From: Chitinasiproducens palmae
GTDB lineage: Bacteria; Pseudomonadota; Gammaproteobacteria; Burkholderiales; Burkholderiaceae
NCBI RefSeq assembly: GCF_900095735.1
Contig: NZ_FNLO01000008.1
Span: 1-64,000, forward strand
Direction of reading: 5' to 3'
Length of the DNA stretch: 64,000 nucleotides
How positions within the stretch are numbered: the first letter of the stretch is position 1; each line of letters starts with the position of its first letter. Of this stretch, positions 1-7,701 are shown one piece after another. Made by a program: the position numbers and the translations under genes. The notes beneath the pieces are model-generated. The model did no database searches and was not told the origin of the DNA. It saw nothing but the letters and a program-made list of their open reading frames with translations.

Positions 1-197
1 AAGGTGCCCAGGGCGATCATCAACGAGACCGTCTCGTTGCCCGACGGGAAGAACAGCTTGGAGATGGTCGCGGCGAAGAAGCCGTAGACGACCAGGTCGA
101 ACCACTCGAGCGCATTGCCGATCGAGGCTGCCACGACCACGCGCCACGTCGGCGTCGTCGCGCCCACGGCGCCGGCTTGTTGGGAGGAAACGTTCAT
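1..197 (-). CDS. MFS transporter, MHS-type (N-terminal fragment, cut by window edge)
   Basis: Only the first 65 codons are inside the window. The ATG is at 197 and the frame runs off the left edge. The fragment begins MNVSSQQAG and then carries the stretch ASIGNALEWFDLVVYGFFA, which is the typical first membrane helix of metabolite:H+ symporters (ProP, KgtP, citrate and dicarboxylate carriers) in the major facilitator superfamily. A hydrophobic second helix starts near residue 58. The substrate cannot be told from this part. The neighbour at 462-1676 is an ArgE-like deacetylase on the same strand, so a shared role in uptake of an acylated amino acid is possible but is inference only. Confidence 0.75.
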   Translation of the reverse strand, partial: MNVSSQQAGAVGATTPTWRVVVAASIGNALEWFDLVVYGFFAATISKLFFPSGNETVSLMIALGT

Positions 198-364
198 GAC
201 ACCGCTCGCAGGAAGGTAGTGACGCGCTGCCGGCGCACCGACTGCGCCGGGCTCGCGCTCCGGAAGAAAAGATCACTCAAACGAACATCGCGGCAACGCG
301 GCCGCGCCGGAACCGGGCGTGCGATGGACGGCGCCGCGCGAGCGGCCGGCGCCGGTGCCTGCCT

Positions 365-429
365 GGGTCCGTCGGTCCTGCCGTGGGTCCCGTCGTGGGT
401 GCCGCCGGGGGTGCCGCCGGGGGTGCCGC
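365..429. repeat. 12-base tandem array in the gap between argE-like gene and transporter
   Basis: Two exact copies of GGGTGCCGCCGG lie at 397-408 and 409-420 with a partial third copy to 429. Upstream, 365-396 shows decayed relatives (GGGTCCCGTCGT and similar). The gap 198-461 holds no gene that I can support. The array sits about 30 bases downstream of the deacetylase stop, which is read on the minus strand. Confidence 0.7.
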
Positions 430-461
430 ATCAACGGCCCTTCGTCAGCGACCGTCTGGCC

Positions 462-1676
462 TCAGTCACGCACCGCGAGGCTGTCGACGAAGCGCCCGAG
501 GAAACGGTCGCACTCGGCCATCTGCTCGAGCGAAACGAACTCGTTCGGGCGGTGCGCCTGTTCGATGTTGCCTGGTCCGCAAATGATCGACGGAATGCCT
601 GCCTGCTGGAACTGTCCGCCTTCCGTGCCGTATGCGACCTTGCGAACGTCGGTGTCCCGCGTGAGCGCACGCACCAGTTGCGTCACCGCCGCTTCTTCCG
701 ATGCGTCGAGCGACGGCGCCGCGGCAATCTTCGACAACTCGACCGCACCGATCGCGTGCTCGCGCCGCATGCGCGGCAGCAGGTCGCCGTCGATGTATTC
801 GCGGATGCGCGTCAGTACCGCTTCCGGGTCGACACCCGGCAGATTGCGGTATTCGAACTGGAATTCGCAATCGGCCGGCACGGTGTTGAGCGCATTGCCG
901 CCCTTGATCGTGCTGGTCTGCGCGGTCGTGAACGGCACGTCGAACGCGTGGTCGTACGGCCCGTTGGCACGGAACTCGTCGGCGATGTCGCGGATGAAGG
1001 TGATCAGCCGTGCCGCGTATTCGATCGCGTTGAGGCCCTGCGGCGTCAGCGACGAATGCGCGGCCTGCCCGCGGATGCAGCAGCGGAATGCGTTGATGCC
1101 CTTGTGCGCGACGATCACCCGCATGCTGGTCGGCTCGCCGACGATGCAACCGCTCGGCCGGATGCCGCGCGCGGCCAGATCGGCAAGCATCACCGGCGCG
1201 CCGACGCAACCGATTTCCTCGTCGTACGAAAACGCGAAGTGCACCGGCTTCGACAGGCGGGTCGACATGATCTGCGGCAGCGCGGTGAGCGCGCTGCCGA
1301 TGAAGCCTTTCATGTCGCAGGTGCCGCGGCCATAGAGCTTGCCGTCGCGCACTTCGGGCGCGAACGGATCGGAGTCCCATTTCTGCCCATCGACGGGCAC
1401 CACGTCGGTATGCCCGGACAGCACGATGCCGCCCTGCGTGCCGCCGCCGGCGTCGGGAACCGTGGCGAACAGGTTGGCCTTGCGGCGGTCAGCGTCGTAG
1501 CTGAGGATGGATTCGATGCCCGCGCCGGCCAGATGGTCGCGCACCGTCTCGATCAGGCCGAGGTTGGATTCGCGGCTGGTCGTGTCGAAACTGACCAGTT
1601 TGCGGGTCCAATCGAGAGAGGCCGGCTCAGCGGCGGCGGGCGCAGCGCTGGCGGGGGACAGTTGGTCGTCGAACAT
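462..1676 (-). CDS. argE: Acetylornithine deacetylase (ArgE-like, M20 family)
   Basis: A 404-residue zinc metallopeptidase-fold amidohydrolase, expected to remove the acetyl group from N-acetylornithine in the cytoplasm and release ornithine for arginine synthesis. Visible M20 signatures are the metal site GHTDVVPVDG (His near 89), GRGTCDMKG (bridging Asp near 121) and the catalytic EE pair in SYDEEIGCVG (153-154). Length fits ArgE (about 385) plus an alanine/proline-rich N-terminal extension of 20 residues. The ATG at 1676 has only a weak ribosome site. A second, clearly related copy lies at 56152-57348, so one of the two may act on another N-acyl amino acid. The upstream gap holds an arginine-rich open frame and a terminator-like hairpin. 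Confidence 0.88.
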   Translation of the reverse strand: MFDDQLSPASAAPAAAEPASLDWTRKLVSFDTTSRESNLGLIETVRDHLAGAGIESILSYDADRRKANLFATVPDAGGGTQGGIVLSGHTDVVPVDGQKWDSDPFAPEVRDGKLYGRGTCDMKGFIGSALTALPQIMSTRLSKPVHFAFSYDEEIGCVGAPVMLADLAARGIRPSGCIVGEPTSMRVIVAHKGINAFRCCIRGQAAHSSLTPQGLNAIEYAARLITFIRDIADEFRANGPYDHAFDVPFTTAQTSTIKGGNALNTVPADCEFQFEYRNLPGVDPEAVLTRIREYIDGDLLPRMRREHAIGAVELSKIAAAPSLDASEEAAVTQLVRALTRDTDVRKVAYGTEGGQFQQAGIPSIICGPGNIEQAHRPNEFVSLEQMAECDRFLGRFVDSLAVRD

Positions 1677-2050
1677 TTCGGTATCTCATAAGAAAACTCA
1701 TCAAGCATAGCCTCAATCGGTCCCAAAAAAAACGGCACTTTCCCGGCTGTTCCGGTTGCCGTCCGCCGCGCGGTCGGTGCCGCCTTGGCCCGCGCGCGTC
1801 GCCGCGTTGCGCGGCCGCCTGAATGCCATTCCCCGCGTTCGCGGCCGTGCCACCCTACCCGCTGTGACCGGTGCGCGGGCGCCGCCACGGCACCAGCACG
1901 CGGGCGGGCGGGCGGGCGGCATTGCGCCGCGGCCCACGAACCGCGCTTCTGGCATCATCGCGGCTATCCAGCACCGGTTGGCGGCGTCCCGCGCCGTCGG
2001 CCGCGCCTCCATCCCTCCCTCAACGCCGGCCAGCCCGCCCGCCGCCCGCC
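1677..2050. other. Gap upstream of argE with a possible arginine-rich leader frame and terminator-like hairpin
   Basis: No full gene is supported here. On the minus strand an ATG at 1829 opens a 38-codon frame that ends at 1713, starts MAFRRPRN and holds seven arginines. Inside it, CGGCA (1733-1737) can pair with TGCCG (1757-1761) around an inner CCGG/CCGG pair, and on the minus strand this is followed by eight T (A at 1725-1732). That resembles a weak intrinsic terminator 50 bases before the argE start. Arginine-rich frames arise easily by chance in GC-rich DNA, so this is a candidate leader only. Confidence 0.3.
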
Positions 2051-2419
2051 ATGAACGACCGCATCCTCACCTGCCTCGGCGCCCTCAACATGTTCATCGC
2101 GGTCGGTGCCGGCGCATTCGGCGCACATGGACTGAAGCAGCGGCTGTCCGCCGACATGCTGGCAGTGTGGCAGACAGGCGTGACCTACCATCTGATTCAC
2201 GGTCTGGGCCTGCTGCTGATCGCCTCGCTGGCGCCACGCCTTGCCGCCGCACGCGTGGCGTGGAGCGGCTCGCTGATGCAGGCCGGCATCGTGCTGTTCA
2301 GCGGCAGCCTCTATCTGCTTGCGCTCCTGGGCGCGCGTCCGCTGGGCATCGTCACGCCCATTGGCGGCGTGCTGTTGCTTGCGTCGTGGGCGGTGCTCGC
2401 GTGGAGCGCATTGCGCTGA
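2051..2419 (+). CDS. DUF423 family small membrane protein
   Basis: A 122-residue inner-membrane protein with four predicted hydrophobic helices. It opens with MNDRILTCLGALNMFIAVGAGAFGAHGLK, read here as two short pieces: an N-terminal helix and the AFGAHGLK motif near residues 22-29, which is characteristic of the YgdD/DUF423 family. The sequence HLIHGLGLLLIASL begins the second helix. The molecular role of this family is not established. The ATG at 2051 was chosen because the conserved N-terminus begins there; the longer frame upstream is arginine/proline-rich and unlike the family. No clear Shine-Dalgarno is visible. Confidence 0.85.
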   Translation: MNDRILTCLGALNMFIAVGAGAFGAHGLKQRLSADMLAVWQTGVTYHLIHGLGLLLIASLAPRLAAARVAWSGSLMQAGIVLFSGSLYLLALLGARPLGIVTPIGGVLLLASWAVLAWSALR

Positions 2420-2448
2420 CGGCGGCGCCCTGCCAGGGCGCGCCACCC

Positions 2449-2520
2449 AAGCGCGTCAAGCAAGCGCGTCAAGCAAGCGCGTCATCCGAGCACGCCGTCC
2501 GGGCACGCCGTCCGGGCACG
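2449..2520. repeat. Two adjoining 13-base tandem arrays
   Basis: Units AAGCGCGTCAAGC occur at 2449-2461 and 2462-2474 with a variant third at 2475-2487. They pass directly into a second array, GCACGCCGTCCGG at 2490-2502 and 2503-2515, with a partial third. They start 30 bases after the DUF423 stop. The rest of the gap 2420-2778 shows no supported gene; an AGGAG ribosome site at about 2767 belongs to the next gene. Confidence 0.75.
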
Positions 2521-2778
2521 GCATACGGACAAGGGCCCGTGCCGCCCGCTGCTCCTGTTCGATTCGGCTCGGCCACCGCTGACCGCAGTCGCGCCGCCGC
2601 GCGCGGCTTGCACCGTACTGCCGCGCGCTTTCGTCCCGTTTGTCGTCGCCGATCACGCTTCGCGACGCCGGCCGCCGGGCTTACCGCTGCTTACAAAACG
2701 TCACAGCGGCGCGTCCGTCGCTTTCCGATACTGATCTCCAACAGCCGCAGCACTGCGGCCGGCTCGAGGAGATCGAAT

Positions 2779-3303
2779 ATGGACGCACAAAATCAAAGCC
2801 ATCTTCCAGCGACGGTCGTTGCCGCCCCTGCAACGCGTCTTCATCCGCTGCTCGCGGGCGCAGCCATCGCAGTCACGCTCGCCAGCGTGGTCGGCGCCGC
2901 CGCCATGCTCGGCTGGCTGCCGAACAGCCGCGCCACCGAAGGCGCAAGCGCCGCCACGCCAGCGCAGGTCACCGTCGTGCAGCCGGTGGTGCAGCCGGCC
3001 GTCCAGCCGCCGGCGACGCGCACGGTGACGGTCAAGCGGTACGTCGACGTACCGCGCCAGCGCTACGAAAGCGCGCCGACCTATGCCGCGCCAACGCAGA
3101 CGGCCTACCAGCCGAGCTACCAGCCCGCGCACCAGCCGACCACAGGTGTCGGCGCGGTCGGTGGCGCGGTGGTCGGCGGCCTGCTCGGCAATCAGATCGG
3201 TCACGGGCGTGGCCGCACGCTTGCCACCGTGGCCGGCGCGCTGGGAGGCGGTCTGCTCGGCAACACGGTGGAATCGCGCGTCCGCAACAGCAACAGCTAC
3301 TGA
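2779..3303 (+). CDS. Glycine-zipper 2TM domain protein (envelope-associated)
   Basis: A 174-residue protein with one N-terminal membrane anchor (about residues 23-46, LLAGAAIAVTLASVVGAA), a valine/proline/glutamine-rich linker, a tyrosine-rich stretch (YQPSYQPAHQP) and a C-terminal glycine zipper: GAVGGAVVGGLLGNQIG followed by GALGGGLLGNTVE. This layout matches the Rick_17kDa/glycine-zipper_2TM proteins of Proteobacteria, which insert in or associate with the outer or inner membrane; the exact role is unknown. No lipobox cysteine is seen, so it is not a lipoprotein like SlyB. The ATG at 2779 has a good GAGGAGATC ribosome site 8 bases upstream. Confidence 0.82.
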   Translation: MDAQNQSHLPATVVAAPATRLHPLLAGAAIAVTLASVVGAAAMLGWLPNSRATEGASAATPAQVTVVQPVVQPAVQPPATRTVTVKRYVDVPRQRYESAPTYAAPTQTAYQPSYQPAHQPTTGVGAVGGAVVGGLLGNQIGHGRGRTLATVAGALGGGLLGNTVESRVRNSNSY

Positions 3304-3394
3304 CCCGTCCGAAGACGCGGATGGCGCCGGCCCGTCGTCGGCGCGGTCCTGACCAGGGGCTGGCGAGCAGGCGGTCTTCGGCGATAATCGCCCG

Positions 3395-4129
3395 ATGGAC
3401 CTCGAACGCATGCTCTTTTCCCAGGGTTTCGGGTCGCGGCGGGAATGTCGCGCGCTGATCGCCCGGGGCGCCGTGAGCCTCGCCGGCTACCCCACCGATG
3501 ATCCCGCGACGACCGTGCCGGATGGCGCGATCGACTTCACCGTCGACGGCGTTGCCTGGCGTTATCGTGAAAAAGTGTATCTGGCGATGCACAAGCCGCC
3601 CGGCTTCGAGTGCTCCCACGATCCGCAGCATCATCGCAGCGTCTTCGAATTGCTCCCATGGCCATTGCGGCAACGCGGCGTGCAGTGCGTCGGCCGGCTC
3701 GACCAGGACACCACCGGCCTGCTGCTGTTCTCCGACGACGGTGCCTTCGTCCATCAATTGACCGCACCGAAGCGCAAAGTACCAAAGTGTTATCGGGCGA
3801 CGCTCAAGCACGCGGTCAACGACGCGCTGCTCGATGCGCTCGGCGCCGGCGTGGTGCTGCGCGATGCGCCCGAACCGATGGCCGCCCTGGCCGTGCATCG
3901 TGTCGGCGACGCCGAGATCGAGCTGGAAATCGCCGAGGGCAAGTATCACCAGGTGAAGCGGATGGTGGCGGCCGCGGGCAACCGGGTGGTGGGCCTGCAT
4001 CGCGTGGCGATCGGCGGCTTGACCTTGCCTTCCGATCTGCTCGAAGGCACCTGGCGCTACCTCGACGACGCCGAACGGGCCGCGCTGCGTGCGAAGAACG
4101 CGCCGACCGTCGGGTACGTCAACGCATAG
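3395..4129 (+). CDS. rsuA: 16S rRNA pseudouridine synthase, RsuA family
   Basis: A 244-residue pseudouridine synthase expected to isomerise a uridine in 16S rRNA (U516 in E. coli). An S4-like RNA-binding segment occupies residues 1-45 (RMLFSQGFGSRRECRALI), then the catalytic core carries GRLDQDTTGLLLFSDDG with the catalytic Asp at residue 103. The motif KYHQVKRMVAAAGNRVVGLHR near residues 188-208, given here in part, is the usual RsuA/RluB C-terminal signature. Its 3' end overlaps the convergent epimerase-like gene by 73 bases (4057-4129). Confidence 0.93.
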   Translation: MDLERMLFSQGFGSRRECRALIARGAVSLAGYPTDDPATTVPDGAIDFTVDGVAWRYREKVYLAMHKPPGFECSHDPQHHRSVFELLPWPLRQRGVQCVGRLDQDTTGLLLFSDDGAFVHQLTAPKRKVPKCYRATLKHAVNDALLDALGAGVVLRDAPEPMAALAVHRVGDAEIELEIAEGKYHQVKRMVAAAGNRVVGLHRVAIGGLTLPSDLLEGTWRYLDDAERAALRAKNAPTVGYVNA

Positions 4130-5055
4130 CCGAACTCGCGCCGCAGGCGCCCGTTGTCGAGCCGGCGCGATTCCAGCATGAACGACAGCAGCGCGGGATC
4201 GAGGTTCTCGCGGGCTTGCGCCAGGCTCACGCGCGGTGGCGGCGCGAGGCCCGCGTGCGCCGCCACGAGTTCGAAGTAATCGCCCATCTTCAACGCGCTG
4301 TCATCGCTCGCGTGCACGATACGCTGCGGCCGGCCTCGCCGGAGCGCGCGCACGACGATGGCCGCCAGATCGTCCGCGTGGATGTGGTTGGTGAACACGT
4401 CGTCCTCGCCACGCAGCGCCGGCGTGCCGCGCTGCAGGCGCGCGACTGGCAGACGCGTCTCGTCGTAGATGCCGGGCACCCGCAGCACGCTGACCGACAG
4501 GTCCGCCGCCGTGCCCGCCGCGGCGCGCAGCAGCCGCTCCGCGGCGACGCGGCGCCGGGCACGGGCGGTGGCCGGCGCCACGCGCGCGGTTTCGTCGGTG
4601 CGGGCGCCGCGTCGGTCGCCGTAGACACCGGAGGTACTGGCATAGACGAGGCGGCGGGTACGCTCGGGTACAATGGGCCGCCTCGTGCCGCCGGACACAC
4701 CGGGCACGCCGGCGGGCCGCGCCGCCGTCCGCGTGCGTCGCGGTGGCCGCCTGAGCGCCGCGAGCAGCGCGACCGTGCGGGCATCGCCCTCGCCTTCGGG
4801 ACGCGGCGGCGCCAGATGCACGATGTGGTCGAAGGCCGGGCCGAGGGCGGCCAGGCGCGCCAGACTGCGGTGGCGGTCGAGGTCGCCTGGCAGCGGCGTG
4901 ATGCCGGCGGCGCGCAGTGCGGCGGCCCGGGACGGATCGCGGATCAGGCCCACGCACTGGTAGCGGCGCGACAGCAGCCGGCCGCAGCGCAGGCCGATGT
5001 CGCCGCAGCCGACGATGAGCACGCGCTGGCGTCGGAACGAACAATGGCTTTTCAT
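4057..5055 (-). CDS. NAD(P)-binding epimerase/dehydratase-like protein (extended SDR)
   Basis: A 332-residue Rossmann-fold protein with an N-terminal GCGDIG dinucleotide site (residues 16-21), an YASTSGVYGD motif in the middle and a sugar-nucleotide-epimerase-like C-terminus (LRREFGYALTYPTV). The usual YxxxK catalytic pair is not evident after the YASTSGVYGD motif: the region reads RARRRVAAERLL, as in atypical YeeZ-type proteins. Substrate unknown. The ATG at 5055 is preferred over a GTG at 5076 because the Rossmann strand begins soon after. It is divergent from the flavin reductase gene at 5130, with a TACAAT box in the 74-base gap, and its tail overlaps rsuA. Confidence 0.8.
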   Translation of the reverse strand: MKSHCSFRRQRVLIVGCGDIGLRCGRLLSRRYQCVGLIRDPSRAAALRAAGITPLPGDLDRHRSLARLAALGPAFDHIVHLAPPRPEGEGDARTVALLAALRRPPRRTRTAARPAGVPGVSGGTRRPIVPERTRRLVYASTSGVYGDRRGARTDETARVAPATARARRRVAAERLLRAAAGTAADLSVSVLRVPGIYDETRLPVARLQRGTPALRGEDDVFTNHIHADDLAAIVVRALRRGRPQRIVHASDDSALKMGDYFELVAAHAGLAPPPRVSLAQARENLDPALLSFMLESRRLDNGRLRREFGYALTYPTVGAFFARSAARSASSR

Positions 5056-5129
5056 TGTTCCGATTGTAGAACGCACGGACCGGACGTCGCTCGCCGTGAT
5101 GGGTCCGCCGGTTTCCCCTATCGATAAAG

Positions 5130-6161
5130 ATGAGCTATACAGTCACCCTCAAGAAAAGCGGCCGTCAGTTCCAGGCCGAGGCCGATGAATCGATTCTGGC
5201 CGCGGCACTGCGCCAAGGCGTCGGCCTGCCATACGGCTGCAAGAACGGCGCGTGCAGTTCCTGCAAGGCGGAGATCGTTGCCGGGGAAGTCGACCAGGGC
5301 CCGCACGCGGCGTCCGCCCTGGCCAACGACGAGAAAACGCGCGGCTTTGCGTTGCTGTGCTGCGCGAATGCCCGGTCCGATGTCGAGATCGATGTGCGCG
5401 AGGTCAACGGCGTGGGCGACGTGCCGGTCAAGAAGCTGCCCTGCCGCGTCAGCGAACTGGTTCGCGCGTCCGACGATGCGATGATCGTGCGCCTGCAACT
5501 GCCGGCCAACGAACGTCTGCAATTCCTGGCCGGACAGTATCTCGAATTCATCCTGAAGGACGGCAAGCGCCGCGCCTATTCGATCGCCAGTTCGCCGCAC
5601 GCCGACGGCCCGCTGGAACTGCACATCCGTCACCTGCCGGGCGGGGTCTTCACCGACCACGTGTTCGGCGCGATGAAGCCGCGCGACATTCTGCGCTTCG
5701 AAGGTCCGCTGGGCACTTTCTTCCTGCGCGAGGACACGGACAAGCCCGTCGTGCTGCTGTGTTCGGGCACCGGCTTCGCGCCGATCAAGGCCATCGTCGA
5801 ACACATGATCTTCAAGGAGATCCGGCGCCCGGTGACGCTCTACTGGGGCGGCCGGCGCAAGCGCGACCTGTACCTCGCCGAAGCAGCGCAGCGTTGGGCG
5901 GCCGAGCATGCGCATATCCGCTTCGTCCCGGTGCTGTCCGAACCGGATGCCGACGATGGGTGGACGGGCCGCACCGGCTTCGTGCACCGGGCGGTGATCG
6001 AGGATCTGCCGGATCTGGCCGGTTACGAGGTCTACGCGTGCGGCGCGCCGGTGATGGTGGAGTCCGCGCAGCGCGACTTCACCGCGCATCACGGCCTGCC
6101 GGCGGATGCGTTTTTCGCCGACGCGTTTACCAGCGCGGCGGACCTCGCCAATCCGATCTGA
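5130..6161 (+). CDS. Ferredoxin-type NAD(P)H-flavin reductase (CDP-6-deoxy-delta-3,4-glucoseen reductase-like)
   Basis: A 343-residue electron-transfer protein built as plant-type 2Fe-2S ferredoxin, FAD domain and NAD domain. Iron-sulfur ligands are seen as C37, C42 and C45 in YGCKNGACSSCK and a fourth in LLCC (77-78). The flavin motif is RAYS (148-151) and the nucleotide motif GTGFAP (213-218). The same domain order occurs in AscD/RfbI, oxygenase reductases and LuxG-like enzymes. Burkholderia genomes usually label this gene as CDP-6-deoxy-glucoseen reductase, but no deoxysugar genes are nearby, so the partner is unknown and a general reductase role is equally likely. Confidence 0.85.
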   Translation: MSYTVTLKKSGRQFQAEADESILAAALRQGVGLPYGCKNGACSSCKAEIVAGEVDQGPHAASALANDEKTRGFALLCCANARSDVEIDVREVNGVGDVPVKKLPCRVSELVRASDDAMIVRLQLPANERLQFLAGQYLEFILKDGKRRAYSIASSPHADGPLELHIRHLPGGVFTDHVFGAMKPRDILRFEGPLGTFFLREDTDKPVVLLCSGTGFAPIKAIVEHMIFKEIRRPVTLYWGGRRKRDLYLAEAAQRWAAEHAHIRFVPVLSEPDADDGWTGRTGFVHRAVIEDLPDLAGYEVYACGAPVMVESAQRDFTAHHGLPADAFFADAFTSAADLANPI

Positions 6162-6236
6162 GGCGACGCATGACACGGCGCCAACGGACGACGACCGCCG
6201 CGCCGGGTCCGCTGGCGCCGGCGGGCGAACCTTGCT

Positions 6237-6266
6237 TTGACAAACGCCGCCACGCTGACGTATTCT
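6237..6266 (+). promoter_or_regulatory. Strong sigma70-type promoter for the ArgD-like gene leader
   Basis: A perfect TTGACA at 6237-6242 is followed after 18 bases by TATTCT at 6261-6266. Transcription would begin near 6272-6274, right at the ATG of the candidate leader peptide. The promoter is 75 bases downstream of the flavin reductase stop. Confidence 0.6.
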
Positions 6267-6272
6267 TCGCGA

Positions 6273-6323
6273 ATGCACTGCACCGCCGCCACCGCTGGGT
6301 CACGACGCCGCCGCCTCTGCTAG
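6273..6323 (+). CDS. Candidate arginine-rich leader peptide (16 codons) of an attenuator
   Basis: The open frame reads MHCTAATAGSRRRRLC and stops with TAG at 6321. Four consecutive arginine codons (CGA CGC CGC CGC) occupy 6303-6314. The ATG coincides with the predicted transcription start, so translation would be leaderless. The arginine codons fall in the 5' half of a nested hairpin: outer stem 6295-6301 with 6333-6339, inner stem 6310-6313 plus 6315-6318 with 6322-6330. An intrinsic terminator follows at 6375-6405 and then the ArgD-like gene. This is the order of a his/trp-type attenuator, but the frame is short and CGC runs are common in such DNA, so it is a hypothesis. Confidence 0.4.
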   Translation: MHCTAATAGSRRRRLC

Positions 6324-6374
6324 AGACGGCCCGGCCCAGATGCGCGCGCAGCGCGACGCGTTACACGCTTCCAG

Positions 6375-6405
6375 AAGCCACGGGTCAAACCGTGGCTTTT
6401 GTTTT
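6375..6405 (+). terminator. Intrinsic terminator in the leader of the ArgD-like gene
   Basis: AAGCCACGG (6375-6383) pairs perfectly with CCGTGGCTT (6390-6398) over a six-base loop and is followed by TTGTTTTTT. It lies between the promoter at 6237 and the start codon at 6433, so the gene can only be expressed by read-through or from another promoter. Bases 6381-6386 (CGGGTC) can instead pair with GGCCCG at 6328-6333, which would open the terminator. Confidence 0.75.
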
Positions 6406-6432
6406 TTCCGACCGCTTTGATGGAGCCCGTTG

Positions 6433-7647
6433 ATGAACTTTGATGCCTATTCGACCGAGTCGCTGATGTTCATCACGACCCGCCCGGAAATCGTCTTCAC
6501 CCACGGCAAGGGCGCCTGGCTGTACGACAACAACGACAAGCGCTATCTGGACTTCATCCAGGGCTGGGCGGTCAATTCTTTCGGCCATGCGGACGACGGC
6601 ATCGTCGAGGCGATGCACAAGCAGGCCAGCCGGCTGATCAACCCGAGCCCCGCCTACTACAACGAACCGATGGCCCGCCTGGCCAAGCTGTTGACCGACA
6701 ACAGCGCGTTCGACAAGGTGTTCTTCGCGAACAGCGGCGCCGAAGCGAACGAAGGCGCGATCAAGCTGGCCCGCAAGTGGGGTCGCAAGAACAAGAACGG
6801 CGCCTACGAGATCATCACCTTCGACCATAGCTTCCATGGCCGCACGCTGGCCACCATGTCGGCCAGCGGCAAGGCGGGCTGGGACACGATCTTCGCGCCG
6901 CAGGTGCCGGGCTTCCCGAAAGCCGAACTGAACGACATCGCGTCGGTCGAGGCGCTGATCACCGACAAGACCGTCGCGGTGATGCTCGAACCGATCCAGG
7001 GCGAAGGCGGCGTGCTGCCCGCCACGCGCGAGTTCATGCTGGCGTTGCGCGAACTGACCCGCAAGCATCGCCTGCTGCTGATCGTCGATGAAGTCCAGAC
7101 CGGCTGTGGCCGCACCGGCGAGCTGTTCGCATACCAACTCTCGGGCATCGAGCCGGACATCATGACGCTCGGCAAGGGCATCGGCGGCGGCGTGCCGCTT
7201 GCCGCCCTGCTCGCTCGCGATGAGGTGTCGGTGTTCGAGGCCGGCGACCAGGGCGGCACGTACAACGGCAACCCGGTGATGACCGCGGTGGGCTACGAAG
7301 TGATCTCGCGCATGGTCGCGCCGGGCTTCCTCGACGGCGTGCGCGATTCGGCCGCCTACCTGCGGCAGGCGCTGCTCGGCCTGTCCGAGGAATACGGCTT
7401 CAATGGCGAGCGTGGCGAAGGCCTGCTGCGCGCGCTGCTGCTGCCGAGCGAGATCGGACCGCTGATCGTCAACAAGGCACGCGACCTGAACCCGACGGGC
7501 CTGCTGGTGAACGCGGCCCGGCCGAACCTGCTGCGCTTCATGCCGGCGCTGAACGTCACGCGCGACGAAATCGACCAGATGATTGCGCTGCTGAAGCAGG
7601 CGATCGAAGCGTCCCTGCCGGAAGGCGCCGCCACCTCGGCAATCTGA
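6433..7647 (+). CDS. argD: Acetylornithine aminotransferase-like class III PLP transaminase
   Basis: A 404-residue class III aminotransferase. ArgD members move the amino group between N-acetylornithine and 2-oxoglutarate in arginine synthesis. Visible signatures are NSGAEANE (100-107, cofactor phosphate), SFHGRT (133-138), DEVQTG (219-224) and LGKGIGGG with the PLP lysine at 248. The ATG at 6433 follows GGAG with seven bases between; a TTG three bases earlier is less likely. Related enzymes act on succinylornithine, 4-aminobutyrate or ornithine, so the exact substrate is unproven, but length and the short N-terminus favour ArgD. Expression probably depends on the upstream leader with its terminator. 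Confidence 0.85.
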   Translation: MNFDAYSTESLMFITTRPEIVFTHGKGAWLYDNNDKRYLDFIQGWAVNSFGHADDGIVEAMHKQASRLINPSPAYYNEPMARLAKLLTDNSAFDKVFFANSGAEANEGAIKLARKWGRKNKNGAYEIITFDHSFHGRTLATMSASGKAGWDTIFAPQVPGFPKAELNDIASVEALITDKTVAVMLEPIQGEGGVLPATREFMLALRELTRKHRLLLIVDEVQTGCGRTGELFAYQLSGIEPDIMTLGKGIGGGVPLAALLARDEVSVFEAGDQGGTYNGNPVMTAVGYEVISRMVAPGFLDGVRDSAAYLRQALLGLSEEYGFNGERGEGLLRALLLPSEIGPLIVNKARDLNPTGLLVNAARPNLLRFMPALNVTRDEIDQMIALLKQAIEASLPEGAATSAI

Positions 7648-7701
7648 GCCGGGCGGACGATCGGCCTGGTCCGCCGCCCGCAAGCGCGGCGGACCGACAA
7701 G

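Noticed and set aside
5130-6161. Flavin reductase considered part of a deoxysugar pathway
   Set aside because: No sugar-nucleotide dehydratase or glycosyltransferase gene is nearby; only the common database label suggests it.
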